Positions 32,001 through 43,406 of a DNA stretch of 64,000 nucleotides are shown here, one piece after another. Under the pieces are notes generated by a model, which saw nothing but the letters and a program-made list of their open reading frames with translations, searched no databases and was not told the origin of the DNA. Every line of letters begins with the position of its first letter. Positions within the stretch are counted from its first letter, which is position 1. The position numbers were made by a program, and so were the translations under genes. The stretch comes from Lunularia cruciata (taxonomy: Eukaryota; Streptophyta; Marchantiopsida; Lunulariales; Lunulariaceae), in assembly GCA_948567375.1 (NCBI GenBank), contig OX419755.1, forward strand, positions 31,005,001 through 31,069,000, given 5' to 3'.

Positions 32001-35000
32001 AGGAGAGATGCTTGCTTTGGACTAGCTCTCTCTTGTAATAAATTGTCCACTTGTTTACTATTGGATCATGGAGAATTGCTTCAAGGATCTTTCTCTTGGC
32101 TTTGGGAGTGACCACCATGTTTCTTATCAATCCCAAAGTACTAAATTTAGACAACTACAAAGGACTGCAAAGAAATATAAAGAACTGCAAAGATCTAGGA
32201 TTATTGCTTGCTCTTTGCATTCTAGATTAAAATCTCTTGGAAAAAAGTGAAATTGCTTAATGTGCACTTAATTTTATAGCTAAGATTGTTCAGCCACTGG
32301 GTGAGCAGTCACTCTCTATACATGCAAGCCATTTGGTGGACACCAAAAAATCTTAATGATTGTTCTTTATCTAGGTGGCAATGCATTCAAATTGGTGTAC
32401 AATCCTTGAGTGCAAAGGACCTTTGTACTTGAGTTTGTTGCCTCTGACCATTCTTTGAACTTGAGCTCTTTGGGTTCATGCCTTTGGATTGCATTGATTT
32501 TGGTATTTGTTCCCTTTGTACCTGTGCATGTATTGACAGAACTCCAAAGAGAACTTAACTAAAAGGTTTCTTTTCTTGAACTATCAATTATTCTACCATA
32601 TCCTTATGAAAAGAGAAAACAAATAAAACAACTTTTGCAAAAATGTGTGAGCCACACTTGTGTTTTTATTTTCATAGTATCATTTAGTAACATGCTCTTC
32701 TTTATTTATCTTCTCTAGATGCTTATACCTTATAGAGGCTTGTAGTTCAAATGTTATTTGACTTGTTGGTAGTTCAAATATTATGTACACTTTGAAGTGG
32801 TTATGTGATTATTTTAGACTAATTTTCTACTCAATTTGACTTGCTAATTTTATGTATTAAGGTCCAACTGATGAAGATCTCATCTTCTTACCACTAGTTA
32901 ATTCTTGTATTGATTGTGCTTCTCTCAACAAAATGTTTGTTAATGTTATGAAGTTGGTGGATAAACAATTGTTGTTGCAAAGAAAGGTTTTTTTTTTAAG
33001 TTCTCTTTTCTTGTTTGTTTTACCTTTGGTTTGCATCAATATATGCAGTGAGTTGCTACTAGATGATGTCTATAAGATGTGCAGTTATACTCTAGAGTAG
33101 GGGTGAAAGCTATGCTTGTTCACATGTTAAGAGACATTACACTTTTTTGAAGATAAAGAAGCTTCACCCTTAAGTGAGTGCAATGATAGATATATGGAAA
33201 GCTAAATTTGTAATTTATTTGCCATGATACCTATCAATTTTATTTTAGTTACTTTGTACTATCCTTGTTTGTGTTGTAGTAAACTGAGCTCTAAAGTTTG
33301 TATCATGGCATAGATTTGAATGGTTATACTAGACACTTTGTACTTATGAGCAAGTTTATGGAAAAATTGTATTGTCTAACAAATATTTAAAAGAAAGCTT
33401 TCCATGATCATTTTTATAGTTATTATCAAGCACATATTTTTAACCAAAAGTACTGCATATTGTGTAAATAAGTTGATTTTCTTTGTAATAAGTGGTTGAG
33501 AAAACCTTAAGCCTCATCTATGGTTGTAAGAGGCATCATTTTCTAATTGCAATTTAGCCTTTAGTGAAGTTACCCCTCATAATATACGATTTGCCTAAAG
33601 TAGGAGTATGTGCAAATTTCTTATATCCTTGGTGAAGTTATGCCTCATATAATGTATGATATATACAAGGAAGGGGTATTGACAGTTTGGTGAATTTTTT
33701 GCCTTCATGTTATATAAAGGAAGAATTCTTTCAAGAGTTGATAAGAAAGAGAGCGAGTTAAAGGTGTATTGCATTAAACATTCTGTACCATGTGGAGAAA
33801 TAATTTGAGAATTATTAATTTTCAAAAGAAATGATTTTGCAAAATGGGAGAAATGTACCTATCTTTTTCCATGTTTGACCACAAAATAATTTTTTTTGAG
33901 CCAAGTACTCAATGGTATTCAGCCTTTCCAACAGATAGCATCATTATTCAATTTAGAATTGTGCATTGAGAGAAGGGGAAAAGACGTCACATTAATTTCC
34001 CTAAGGTTCATATCCAACGTTCCATTTGTAGGAGCAAGTTTGACCTTTTGATCCGCTTAGGTAGAACCCAAAGGAATTCAAAAAAGATTGATCGTGGGCT
34101 TTAGCTCGTGGTATCTAAAGAGTTTTGTCTCTCTACCTTAGTGGGGGTGTGAAATGGTTACTTTGACATTTCACAGTACTCAATACTCTTAAGAAAATTG
34201 GAAATTGATGTAGCTGTATTCTTGGCAAAGGCTTTACCTCCTTGGACATCCTTTGTACATCCTTAAGATGAAGTTGTTGTGGGAGAGAGTTATAGTTATA
34301 GATATGTATGCGTAGTTGGAGTGAAAGCAAGGGGTGCATTTAAAAGCTCAGATGTTCAAGCAAAACAGAATTTACATTAAGAATGAACTTGCTTGTGTTG
34401 GATCTAGACATATCTTTCTATCATCCATGATAAGAAATATCGTTCTCTTATTCATGATAGGATGGTGAAAGTAAGACCTGGACCCCTCGCACTTCAAAGA
34501 AACAAAAAGACTTCGTATCCATAAGAACAAAGTTTTAGTCTAGAATCAGTTATATAATCAGTGGGTGACTACATAACACAAGAGAAAGCAAGGAAGAGAG
34601 GGAGGAGGAATATTGTTAGGGCTATGGGAAGCATACAAAGGAAGAAAGCAAGGACGGACAGGTGGAGTTCATGGTAGAGATGATGTGATTGATGAATATG
34701 AGTATAACTGAAAGTGAAATTGAGAAGAGGTGAAAGTTGCTGTTCATTGAGGAGGAGTGAAGAGCAAGAAGGAAAGAAGTATCCTATTTGATGCTAGTAG
34801 AGCAAAGATATATGGAGGTGCACACTCAAGTCTCTCCAACGTAATGGTTAAACTATTCCCTATTTACTTAACTGGTATGTCGAACAAATGGCGATGGTTC
34901 TAGTAGTTTCCATATTTGGCTTTGAGTGATTTGTATGCTAGTGATCTCAATTACACTGAGTTATGTGATCAAGTACTTATATGACTTGGAGTCTTTTGAT

Positions 35001-35850
35001 TAAGTATTTATGTGACTTGGAGACTCTTGATTGACTATAATTGTCAAGATGATCTTACTTATCATCATGGAAGGAGGTCCAACGCTCCATTTGATGCATG
35101 AATAAACAAAGAAGTTATTGAGATTACTTATCTTGAATTGCATGGTGACTCTTGATACCTTTTATATAGCTCCTTATAACTAAAAGAAGAAGGTAAAGTA
35201 GCAGCAATGCTAAGAGTGAAAAATGAGTTGAATCCTCTTTGCCACCATCTGCTTATACAAATGAGTAACTTATCCAAATATAAGTTAAATAAGAAATAAT
35301 TTGTAATGCTATTTATGAGAGTACCTGAACCCTAAGGTAACTTATCACTGTTGAGACGAGTTTACTCATTGTCAGTTATATTAATTAGAAGATAAATAAT
35401 TTCTTTCAAGATCCATAGACGTGCTCTTATTAATAGATGTCTTTTTACATTGATGAAACTCTTGGCCGCGATATCTAGTGTAAACATTGTGAGAGTAATT
35501 CCTTTTCTCATGGGCGGTCTTTAGACTTGTTGTGCCTAAGATATGAGGTCAATCTTCTCACTTTGTCATTTATTTTCATATGAAAGACAAAATTCCATTG
35601 TGCGAAATGAGAGAGTTAAAATATATGATGGTAGAAATGGTAATTTTCCAGTAAACTATAGCAGGAACTAGAGCTTTAGGTATCTAATTTGGGCTTCAGA
35701 AACTATACCCTTTTCGATTGTGCAGAAATCATGAAGGACGAAGAGAAATCCAGTGGAGTAAGATTAAATACAGATTGAGATTGGAGTCGTTAGGCGAAAA
35801 CCAAGGATTAAGGATTTGATTGAGATCTAGTCTATCTGTCTACTCTTCCT
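32001..35850. other. AT-rich region without recognisable genes
   Basis: Reading frames are short and unsupported on both strands. A small direct duplication is visible at about 33,560-33,660 (GTGAAGTTACCCCTCATAAT and GTGAAGTTATGCCTCATATA). I see no tRNA, LTR or conserved motif here. Confidence 0.5.
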
Positions 35851-36239
35851 CATCTAATCTAATCTGATAGACCCCGTAATTAAGAGATGAGATCGAACTA
35901 GTTTCCAATAGTGAGGTTCTGCCCAACGAAAAGACATCATCAATCCGGGACACTCTGGACACTTTTGTAGCCTAGGAACTCCCACAGATGTCGGATTTTC
36001 CAAATTGCTCAGAAAGTAATGTGTTCTGAAGACCCAGCCAGAGTTCATAGAGCTCCAGGTAATTCGATCCTCATACCAATCAGCTTAACACAGATTTCGT
36101 CAAAGGTTACTGCCAGCATATAATAGATTGACATTTCGATGTCCAGATCGAGCTTCTAAACCTTCAGTGTAAATTTCAATTCAATCCACACGTCAAGCTA
36201 CAGATGCTTAATTCCAAATGTTAAGTTTCCTGAACAATA

Positions 36240-36800
36240 GCAGAAGTTAAGCTTCAGCTTAAAAATGCATGTGAAACGTAGATCTAAGGTTGCTTCGCTG
36301 TGCTCCGACCAAAACCCGAAGATATTCTCCTGCGAACTCAGATTTATAATAGGAGTTTCCATAGCAGCAGAGAAGTCTGAAAGCGGCTCCTTTGATGGAG
36401 CAAGGAAGAATATGCCGGCCATCTGCACCGTGAGCAGAGAAGACCTGCGGTCCTGGGTCATGGGTCATGGGTAGCTTTCTCTTTTCCTCCACAGGCAGCT
36501 GAAAACAACTTGCGGGATTAATCAAAACAACGACGTTTTGGGAGTTCATCTGGAATACCGTGTTTACGATTTGCTTAAAACCGCACTCTTGCACGGCCCT
36601 ATCCCTCAAACCTTAATCTTCACACATAAATTGGAGAGATGAATAAACTGGTATTCTTGAATTGGGTTCATGGCTGATCACAGGGAACTCCTGGTTGACA
36701 CTGACCAAAGTATATAGCGCTCTGGTAAATGAAGTAAAGTTGAGTTCTGGAGAACACTAGCGAGGTTAACGTTGTGTCTCCTCCCGTGACACAGTTGGAG
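36240..36800 (-). pseudogene. 2-oxoglutarate dioxygenase relic 1
   Basis: On the minus strand the fragment ECGFKQIVNTVFQMN then CFQLPVEEKRKL corresponds to the N-terminal dioxygenase motifs CEEWGFIQVLNHGV and FFQLPVEVKERA of the intact gene at 46.7-48.5 kb. Sequence near 36,680 (GGGAACTCCTGGTTGACACTG) also matches the intact exon 1. Frame breaks are numerous and no iron-binding segment remains. Confidence 0.65.
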
Positions 36801-36819
36801 CCTGTGTCACGGGAGGAGA
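36777..36819. repeat. Perfect inverted repeat, 18-bp arms, 7-base loop
   Basis: Arm 36,777-36,794 is the exact reverse complement of 36,802-36,819, around TTGGAGC. It lies at the upstream edge of dioxygenase relic 1. Confidence 0.9.
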
Positions 36820-39140
36820 TAAAACCGTCACCATTTGCTCCTGATAGTATCCAAGTGTTAGCCTGAACTCATAAACTCAAGTCCAAGTATTCTCCAATGG
36901 GGCGAGATAGAGCGGAATGGGATTAAGTGATGCTCCGAGGAAACTGGACTTAGAACTTATAGTCGTAAAGAAGTTGAATCTGACAAATTGAAGAACCGAA
37001 GACGTCGAAAGACAAAACTGTATTCCTGCGCTTTGAAATATCACCTATACCGTGTAGCAGTATGGTCATCGGAGATGCCTGTGTGTTTGTTGGCATGTAA
37101 CTCTTACCTTCTAAAATCTTGGACACTATGGACCCCGAAAGGAAATAGGAAAGCGTCTTAAATTCCTGATTCAGACAATTCTGGTTAAAAACGAGACAAA
37201 GCACGTCGGGGATGCAATTCTACAGCAAACAGGATCGTCTTGCCTAAAAATTTCCTGTTAAGTTCCAGATAGAAGAAAACATGGAGGACCTGAACGATGG
37301 ACGATTGATATTACTTGAAACGACTATGATATGCGGACAGAACTTGATGAGGTGATCGAAACCAAACCACTGATTGGAACACTCTGTCCTGAAATGTATA
37401 TACTGTGGATGCATGTCTACCAATTTGTACGCTCAAATTACTTGTTAACATCCTAGTAACATGTATAGCATGTAAGAACTGACAGGAGTTATACACAAGG
37501 CGCACAAACCTGTGTTAACAAAAACTGCTGTTTGTTACGTACTGATTGTTTTGGTCTGCGATTTCCATTGTCCAGCCCATAACAAGTATCGGATCGAATA
37601 TTACACCATGTTTTAAGTAAAACAAGAAATATGTATGTAGGTGTATACGTATGGAATTCGACCTAACCTTGTGGATGTTTACACCGGAATGCATGGTTGT
37701 ACCTTCTTGCATTCCTAGTTCTCCAAAGCTTGAGCTCATAGGTCCGACTGAGACATACAACCTCGTTAACAGCAGAGAATAAGATTATGAATCAGTACTG
37801 CGACAACAAGAAAGTTAAGTGATGTACTGCTATATATGATCAATATTACTATAGTGATGTACCTCACTATCGTGATATTCAACTTGTGACTTACACTGCA
37901 CGACCAATTGGTCAAACAGACATGAAATAAAATTTCTTTGCACCGACTATTACGCTTGGTTGCTCATTATTACTTTGTTCATAGACATCATTGTTGCCTC
38001 TGCTCAACTAGTTTTAATGTTTTAAGATCAAGAACTAATTCCTGGATAAGCAAGTTGACTGAAGTATTGGTCTGACCCTTATGGTTCTTTCTTTTAGGAG
38101 TGAGTATGCAGATATTCAGCAATTAAAGCTTCTTGCTCTATGGAAATCCTGCAGCCAATCATCAGCGACAAGACATCAAGGTGACAAAAATATCGTATCT
38201 AGTGATGTCAAGCTAACAATCAGTACTTGTGGTACACTTGCCATCTCTTCTGACTATTCGTGTCTATGCATTCTACTTTAAGACGGCTTAGTTGTATCCA
38301 CACGTTCCGGAGCAATACCGGTATTGGTGCCACTGTGTACGGTTTCGAACATGCATGTGAATCTAATTAATTGAAGCTCAAAGAGACTGGAACTGATCGG
38401 CCTTTTGTTCTATATTTAGAGTTACCAATCTCCGATTCGAATAAAGGAATATGTGCTAATACGAAATGTACTTAACCTTGTTGCATCTGACGGTAAGATC
38501 TATGCATGAACATACCACTGTTACAGTACTGAAAAAGCTGAATAATTGAGCATATGAAATTTGAATCAGCGAGGATCCTGGGAGAATAAACTTAATCATC
38601 GTGCACACCAAAACTTTGGTAGTTTACTGTTCACGTATTGTCACCATGTGTGGTGGTACATTAGAACAATAAACGCAAGCACTAGCTAGGAAGTGGCAGG
38701 AGTCTCCATTTGGGGAAATACGCCGAGTCTCTTCGACAATAATGCAGTCTACTCTCAGAGTCGCTTTCCCCTCCGAAGACTCAAAAAGACTAGAACACTG
38801 AAATCTAAAGCTGCAAGTATCAAGGCCGTAGGCGGAAGTCTTGAAACTCATTTCTACTCTCTAGTGAGCTGCAAAAGACGATTCATCTTCTCTTGCTCCT
38901 AGAATTGCTCCTTCTCTTGCTCTTGCAAAAGACGATTCGTTCATCTTCTCTTGCTCCTAGAATCGAAGAAGCCGAAGCAATTCGCTTTCATGCTCTATTT
39001 TGATGTGTAGATTACTTTTGCGCATAGTTGACTTTCTTTCCCACGTCTTTAGCCATGATGCACTACTGCACATGGATCGACCTTACCCTCCAACACTCTC
39101 CTCTTAATCTACTCATTCAAATATCTGCACTCATGATGCA
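36820..39140. other. Upstream region of the STIG1-like gene
   Basis: No gene was recognised. A direct repeat of about 34 bases containing CATCTTCTCTTGCTCCTAGAAT is present at 38,871-38,902 and 38,925-38,961. The remaining sequence is less AT-rich than 25-35 kb. Confidence 0.5.
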
Positions 39141-39148
39141 TATATAAA
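39141..39148 (+). promoter_or_regulatory. TATA box of STIG1-like gene
   Basis: TATATAAA lies 137 bases upstream of the chosen ATG at 39,285. Transcription would start near 39,170-39,180, giving a leader of about 110 bases. An upstream in-frame ATG at 39,216 would also be in that leader. Confidence 0.7.
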
Positions 39149-39284
39149 CAGAGAGTAGCATCTCTTTCCATCACACATCTGTCCATTGCACTGCTTTCCC
39201 TCATAAATTTTCCTGGTGAAATCTGCACAGTTTTGGGATTCCTCTCTCCAATTCAAAGAGGGATTTCTAAAACATTCATTCATC

Positions 39285-41723
39285 ATGAAGCACATTATTG
39301 CATATTTGCTTGTAATTTCTACTGCCGGTCTCTTCTCAGAAGTTCAAGCGTCGGGTTATGAATATCCATGGTATCCTTGGTATCCCGGGTATCCTGGATA
39401 TACCCCTCCTGCTCCGCCACGTTTTCCCGGCCCAGCACCAGTGCCCGGACCAGTTCCCGGGCCTGCTCCTACCACTGGACCGGGCAGTCCGAGCCCAGCT
39501 CCAGAACCGAGCTCAGGTACTCCGGGACCTATCCAGGTCACTCCTGCTCCTGCTCCAGGCCACATCAGGATTACTCCAGCACCGGCTCCAAAGCCAATTT
39601 ATGCCACTCCCGTTCCCGCTCCGGGTCCCATCCAAGTTACTCACGCACCCGCTCCAGATACAGACCCCATGAGTGAAACTCCAACTCCAGTCCCCGCTCC
39701 AGGAACCTTCCAAGTTAGTCCAGCATCAACTCCAGGACCCGTCCAGGTTGCCCCGGCGCCCGCTCCTGGACACATCACGGCTACTCCAGCGCCAACTCCT
39801 GGACCATACCGCATTACTCCGGCGCCCGCTCCCGGTCCAGGACCGCGCACAGCAACTCCAGCACCGGCTCCAAGGCCAATTTATGCTACTCCCGTTCCCG
39901 CTCCGGGTCCCATCCAAGTTACTCCCGCACCAGGCCCCATGAGGGAAACTCCAGCTCCAGTCCCCGCTCCAGGAACCTTCCAAGTTAGTCCAGCATCAGC
40001 TCCAGGACCCGTGCAGGTTACCCCAGAGCCCGCTCCTGGACCCATCACGGCTGTTCCGGCGCCCACACCTGGACCATACCGGGTTACTCCAGCCGCCACT
40101 CCTGGACCATACCACGTTCATCCCGTTCCCGCTCCGGGTCCCATACAAGTTACTCCCGCACCCGCTCCAGCTACAGGACCCAAGAGGGAAACTCCAGCTC
40201 CAGGCCCCGCTCCAGGAACCTTCCAAGTTAGCCCAGCATCAACTCCAGGACCCGTCCAGGTTACCCCGGCGCCCGCTCCTGGACACATCACGGCTACTCC
40301 AGCGCCAACTCCTGGACCATACCGCATTACTCCGGCGCCCGCTCCCGGTCCAGGACCCCGCACAGCAACTCCAGCACCGGCTCCAAGGCCAATTTATGCT
40401 ACTCCCGTTCCCGCTCCGGGTCCCCTTACTCCCGCACCAGGTCCCATGAGGGAAACTCCAGCTTCAGTCCCCGCTCCAGGAACCTTCCAAGTTAGTCCAG
40501 CATCAACTCCAGGACCCGTCCAGGTTGCCCCGGCGCCCGCTCCTGGACACATCACGGCTACTCCAGCGCCAACTCCTGGACCATACCGCATTACTCCGGC
40601 GCCCGCTCCCGGTCCAGGACCCCGCACAGCAACTCCAGCACCGGCTCCAAGGCCAATTTATGCTACTCCCGTTCCCGCTCCGGGTCCCATCCAAGTTACT
40701 CCCGCACCAGGCCCCATGAGGGAAACTCCAGCTCCAGTCCCCGCGCCAGGAACCTTCCAAGTTAGTCCAGCATCAGCTCCAGGACCAGTGCAGGTTACCC
40801 CAGCGCCCGCTCCTGGACCCATCACGGCTACTCCAGCGCCAACTCCTGGACCATACCGCATTACTCCAGCGCCCGCTCCCGGTCCAAGGCCAATTTATGC
40901 TACTCCCGTTCCCGCTCCGGGTCCCATCCAAGTTACGCCCGCACCCGGTCCAGCTACTGGCCCCATGAGGGAAACTCCAGCTCCAGTCCCCGCTCCAGGA
41001 ACCTTCCAAGTTAGTCCAGCATCAACTCCAGGACCCGTCCAGGTTACCCCATCGCCCGCTCCTGGACCGTACCACGTTACTCCAGCTGCCGCTCCCGGTC
41101 CAGGACCCCGCACAGTAACTCCAGCACCGGCTCCAAGGCCAATTTATGATACTCCCGTTCCCGCTCCAGGTCCCATCCAAGTTACTCCCGCACCTTCTCC
41201 AGGGCGTATCACAGTTACTCCAGTTCCCGCTTCAGGTCCCATCACAGCAACTCCAACACCAGCACCCGGGCCGAACATAGTTACTCCAGCTCCCGCTCCA
41301 GGTCCCAACTCAGTTACTCCCACACCAGCACCGGTACCCATCATAGCTACTCCGGCACCCGCTCCAGGGCCCATCAGGGTTACTCCAGCTCCAGCAGCAG
41401 GACCCGTGGTTTCCCCTATTAGTCCTCCACCCAGGTACCTTGAGCCCTGCAGGGTTAGTAGGGACTGCGAATACAACATGCCCCATCACAGTTACTTCGG
41501 AGAACAAACTTGTTGTTTCGGGAGGTGTGTGAATCTTACCAGTGACGCCGGTAACTGCGGGATCTGTCAACTCAAATGCAAATCTGGCTTCACTTGTTGC
41601 AACTTCCGATGTGTCGATCTACAAAAGGACGCGTACAATTGTGGTGGATGTGGTTATAAATGCCCTACATCTCGTCCATTCTACTTCTTCCCTGCAAAAT
41701 GTGAGAGTGGGTACTGTACATAA
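39285..41723 (+). CDS. STIG1-like secreted protein with long Pro-rich repeat domain
   Basis: A single-exon gene of 812 residues. I start at ATG 39,285, not at the in-frame ATG 23 codons earlier, because MKHIIAYLLVISTAGLFSEVQA is then a clean N-terminal signal peptide. A Tyr/Pro stretch (YPWYPWYPGYPGY) follows. Then come about 670 residues of Ala-Pro, Thr-Pro, Ser-Pro and Gly-Pro dipeptides, typical targets for proline hydroxylation and arabinogalactan attachment. The final 90 residues have 16 cysteines with CCFGRCVNL, NCGICQLKC, CCNFRCVDL and NCGGCGYKC, the STIG1 pattern. STIG1 proteins are apoplastic; in flowering plants they act in stigma exudate and pollen-tube growth. The product is probably a cell-wall or matrix protein. 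The giant repeat domain is unusual, since typical STIG1 proteins are about 150 residues long. Confidence 0.85.
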   Translation: MKHIIAYLLVISTAGLFSEVQASGYEYPWYPWYPGYPGYTPPAPPRFPGPAPVPGPVPGPAPTTGPGSPSPAPEPSSGTPGPIQVTPAPAPGHIRITPAPAPKPIYATPVPAPGPIQVTHAPAPDTDPMSETPTPVPAPGTFQVSPASTPGPVQVAPAPAPGHITATPAPTPGPYRITPAPAPGPGPRTATPAPAPRPIYATPVPAPGPIQVTPAPGPMRETPAPVPAPGTFQVSPASAPGPVQVTPEPAPGPITAVPAPTPGPYRVTPAATPGPYHVHPVPAPGPIQVTPAPAPATGPKRETPAPGPAPGTFQVSPASTPGPVQVTPAPAPGHITATPAPTPGPYRITPAPAPGPGPRTATPAPAPRPIYATPVPAPGPLTPAPGPMRETPASVPAPGTFQVSPASTPGPVQVAPAPAPGHITATPAPTPGPYRITPAPAPGPGPRTATPAPAPRPIYATPVPAPGPIQVTPAPGPMRETPAPVPAPGTFQVSPASAPGPVQVTPAPAPGPITATPAPTPGPYRITPAPAPGPRPIYATPVPAPGPIQVTPAPGPATGPMRETPAPVPAPGTFQVSPASTPGPVQVTPSPAPGPYHVTPAAAPGPGPRTVTPAPAPRPIYDTPVPAPGPIQVTPAPSPGRITVTPVPASGPITATPTPAPGPNIVTPAPAPGPNSVTPTPAPVPIIATPAPAPGPIRVTPAPAAGPVVSPISPPPRYLEPCRVSRDCEYNMPHHSYFGEQTCCFGRCVNLTSDAGNCGICQLKCKSGFTCCNFRCVDLQKDAYNCGGCGYKCPTSRPFYFFPAKCESGYCT
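39700..41180 (+). repeat. Six higher-order repeats inside the STIG1-like gene
   Basis: The segment GTFQVSPAS recurs six times, with its DNA at 39,712, 39,972, 40,215, 40,479, 40,749 and 40,998, a period of 243-270 bases. Units 1 and 4 are nearly identical over their length (VAPAPAPGHITATPAP ... PGPMRETPA). Units 3 and 5 have small in-frame deletions. This pattern indicates recent unequal exchange or gene conversion that preserved the frame. Confidence 0.85.
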
Positions 41724-41875
41724 AGGTTATTTTGAAGCTGGTTTGGTTATGTCCAGTACCATAATAGTTTCTGCTTAGCAGTAATTCTCTCAGGTTCTAT
41801 TGTTTCTAGAAGAGTTCTGTTTTACACGAGTTGATCCCCCGGCTTATCAGATGATGCCCAGACCTCTTAAACGTG

Positions 41876-41881
41876 AATAAA
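41876..41881 (+). terminator. Polyadenylation signal of STIG1-like gene
   Basis: AATAAA lies 153 bases after the stop codon, at a normal distance for a plant near-upstream element. The actual cleavage site cannot be seen. Confidence 0.5.
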
Positions 41882-42287
41882 CTGAAGCCAAATTGGAAGG
41901 AGTATGTTTCCCGATCCTTTCACGATTCTGCTGACTTCTTGCTATTGATGGTTCGTATATTGGGATGAGGTCTTTTAAAGAAATACACTCTTGAAGGGGC
42001 TTGACGGAAAACAACTGTTATAATAAGAAACGCTTAAATAACATTGAATGTGTAGCACTAGAAGTGGGCGTTTTCCTAGAATTGTGGAATTCATTTCCAA
42101 TTTCTCACATCAATAGATCATCTTATTTTCAACTTCTGGAATTAGAACAAGTGTTATGGTTTCTTACTGATGTACAGAATGGTTACCATAGATTTCATCC
42201 ATATGTAATAGATCAGACAACTACCTTCAAGTGAAAACATTATCGGTCCCCCGTTCCTACTTGAAGCTCTGTGTGTGTAAGCTTTAC

Positions 42288-42536
42288 TCATCTAATTTTT
42301 GACTTGCATTCAAACTCTCTGGATCGAAGATTCTCGCCATAAGGCTTGTAAACATCCGTATGTCCACCATAAAAAGCCTTTCTTAGAAATTGGGCTTCCA
42401 AGGCCTTCTCCGGGAGGAAACTTTTAGCATAATAGTTAGAGCGAAAAATCTTCATGGCTAAGGCTAAAACAGACAAAATAATAAAGTAGGATAAATGGCT
42501 TAAAAGATGGTTGAAGATATTTTTTGAATATAACAC
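42288..42536 (-). pseudogene. B-type DNA polymerase fragment (linear-plasmid type)
   Basis: An open stretch of 82 codons contains KIFRSNYY and then [20 protein letters not shown] followed by EN. The R-x-(A/S)-(Y/F)-YGG-x-x-(D/E)-V-(F/Y) block, with a downstream PYGEN, is a hallmark of protein-primed family B DNA polymerases of mitochondrial linear plasmids and of dpoB genes found in some algal organelle genomes. Only this conserved block remains; the usual continuation (YDVNSLYP) is absent. It lies next to plastid-derived pieces, so it probably came from an organelle. Confidence 0.6.
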
Positions 42537-42584
42537 TCATATCAATTAAATTATAATATTTAATATAATTTATTAAATTTTCGG

Positions 42585-42680
42585 TGGCTACATGAGCCCC
42601 AAGTAATTTTCCAGATAAATTAATAAGTCGAGCATTACATGCCCACCAAGCAAAACCTGTTGTTTCTTGATCACGAATCC
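42585..42680 (-). pseudogene. psbC: Plastid psbC fragment (N-terminal part)
   Basis: Minus-strand translation reads [20 protein letters not shown] then [10 protein letters not shown], near-identical to the N-terminal region of photosystem II CP43 (normally AWWAGNARLINL). It covers about 30 residues only, so it is an inserted organelle DNA scrap and not a gene. Confidence 0.85.
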
Positions 42681-42693
42681 TTTATGAAATAAG

Positions 42694-42770
42694 TGGAGTA
42701 TCTGAAAATATTGCTAGAGCTGCAATGAAAATTGCTGCATTGCTCCAATACGTACTCAGTTTATTGCGGA
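42694..42770 (+). pseudogene. rpl16: Plastid rpl16 fragment (C-terminal part)
   Basis: The translation GVSENIARAAMKIAA is followed, after a frameshift, by PIRTQFI, which is the conserved end of plastid ribosomal protein L16. It is in opposite orientation to the adjacent psbC scrap. Confidence 0.8.
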
Positions 42771-42904
42771 GCCAAAAGCTTATATAGCATTTGCAGTAGT
42801 GAAAATATATATGAATATATAAAATAAGGGTAAGAATTTAATATTAGTAGAGATTTTTAAGTGCTCATCAGCTTCTGACCTGAAGATGTTAATCATTTAA
42901 GGCA

Positions 42905-43060
42905 CCTTAGCATATTGGGTAATCCATAGCATCACTATACCTTCTTTATTTATTGCAGGTTGGTTATTTGTCAGCACAGGTTTAGCTTATGATTTTTTCG
43001 GAAGTCCTCATCCAATGATAATTTCATAGTTCACACGAAACCGACAAGAAGTTAAACGAT
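42905..43060 (+). pseudogene. psbE: Plastid psbE fragment (cytochrome b559 alpha)
   Basis: The translation [20 protein letters not shown] then [14 protein letters not shown] matches most of PsbE, including the heme-ligand His in WVIHS. Degeneration follows: a stop after MIIS, then FTRNRQE where FTENRQE is expected. The N terminus is unrecognisable. Confidence 0.9.
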
Positions 43061-43106
43061 AAAAAACAATTATTAATACAATTAAATGAAAAATAAAATG
43101 ATATTA

Positions 43107-43165
43107 AAAACGTCCTGTCACTTTTAACCAATTATGCGCTTCAATATAATTACTTGGAGCAATAG
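43107..43165 (-). pseudogene. ycf3: Plastid ycf3 fragment (C-terminal end)
   Basis: Minus-strand IAPSNYIEAHNWLKVTGRF matches the end of Ycf3, the photosystem I assembly protein with tetratricopeptide repeats. Only about 19 residues remain. Confidence 0.75.
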
Positions 43166-43210
43166 ATTTTTTCTGTTTTCATTCAAATTTTCATTTTTAG
43201 ACTTCAATTT

Positions 43211-43285
43211 CAAAATTTACTACGAGTAGTTTCAGCTCCCAAATAAACGCGTACGCTTAAAAAATCGGTTGGACAAGCTGATGTC
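43211..43285 (-). pseudogene. psaC: Plastid psaC fragment (C-terminal end)
   Basis: Minus-strand SACPTDFLSVRVYLGAETTR then S matches the C-terminal region of PsaC, including the last Cys-Pro of the second iron-sulfur motif. The final MGLAY-like residues are replaced by KF and a stop. Confidence 0.85.
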
Positions 43286-43330
43286 CTTTTTTGTATATTT
43301 TAATACAAATTTTAACTTATTAATAATTTT

Positions 43331-43406
43331 GTGCCTGGACAATTAGGCATCCAACCCGTAAGCGCAACGACCCAATTGCAAGGGCGGCGCTCTACCAACT
43401 GAGCAA
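43331..43406 (-). pseudogene. trnA-UGC: Plastid trnA-UGC 5' exon and intron start
   Basis: On the minus strand, GCTCAGTTGGTAGAGCGCC and CTTGCA give the D arm and UGC anticodon of plastid tRNA-Ala. The following GGGTCGTTGCG and GGGTTGGATG match the start of its group II intron. The acceptor stem and 3' exon are missing, so no functional tRNA can form. Confidence 0.75.

Noticed and set aside
39356-41479. Many long antisense and alternate-frame ORFs across the STIG1-like gene
   Set aside because: They are shadows of a low-complexity, GC-rich repeat in which stop codons are rare. None has a signal, domain or start context.
43331-43406. Functional tRNA-Ala gene
   Set aside because: Only the 5' exon and intron start are present; the acceptor stem and 3' exon are missing.
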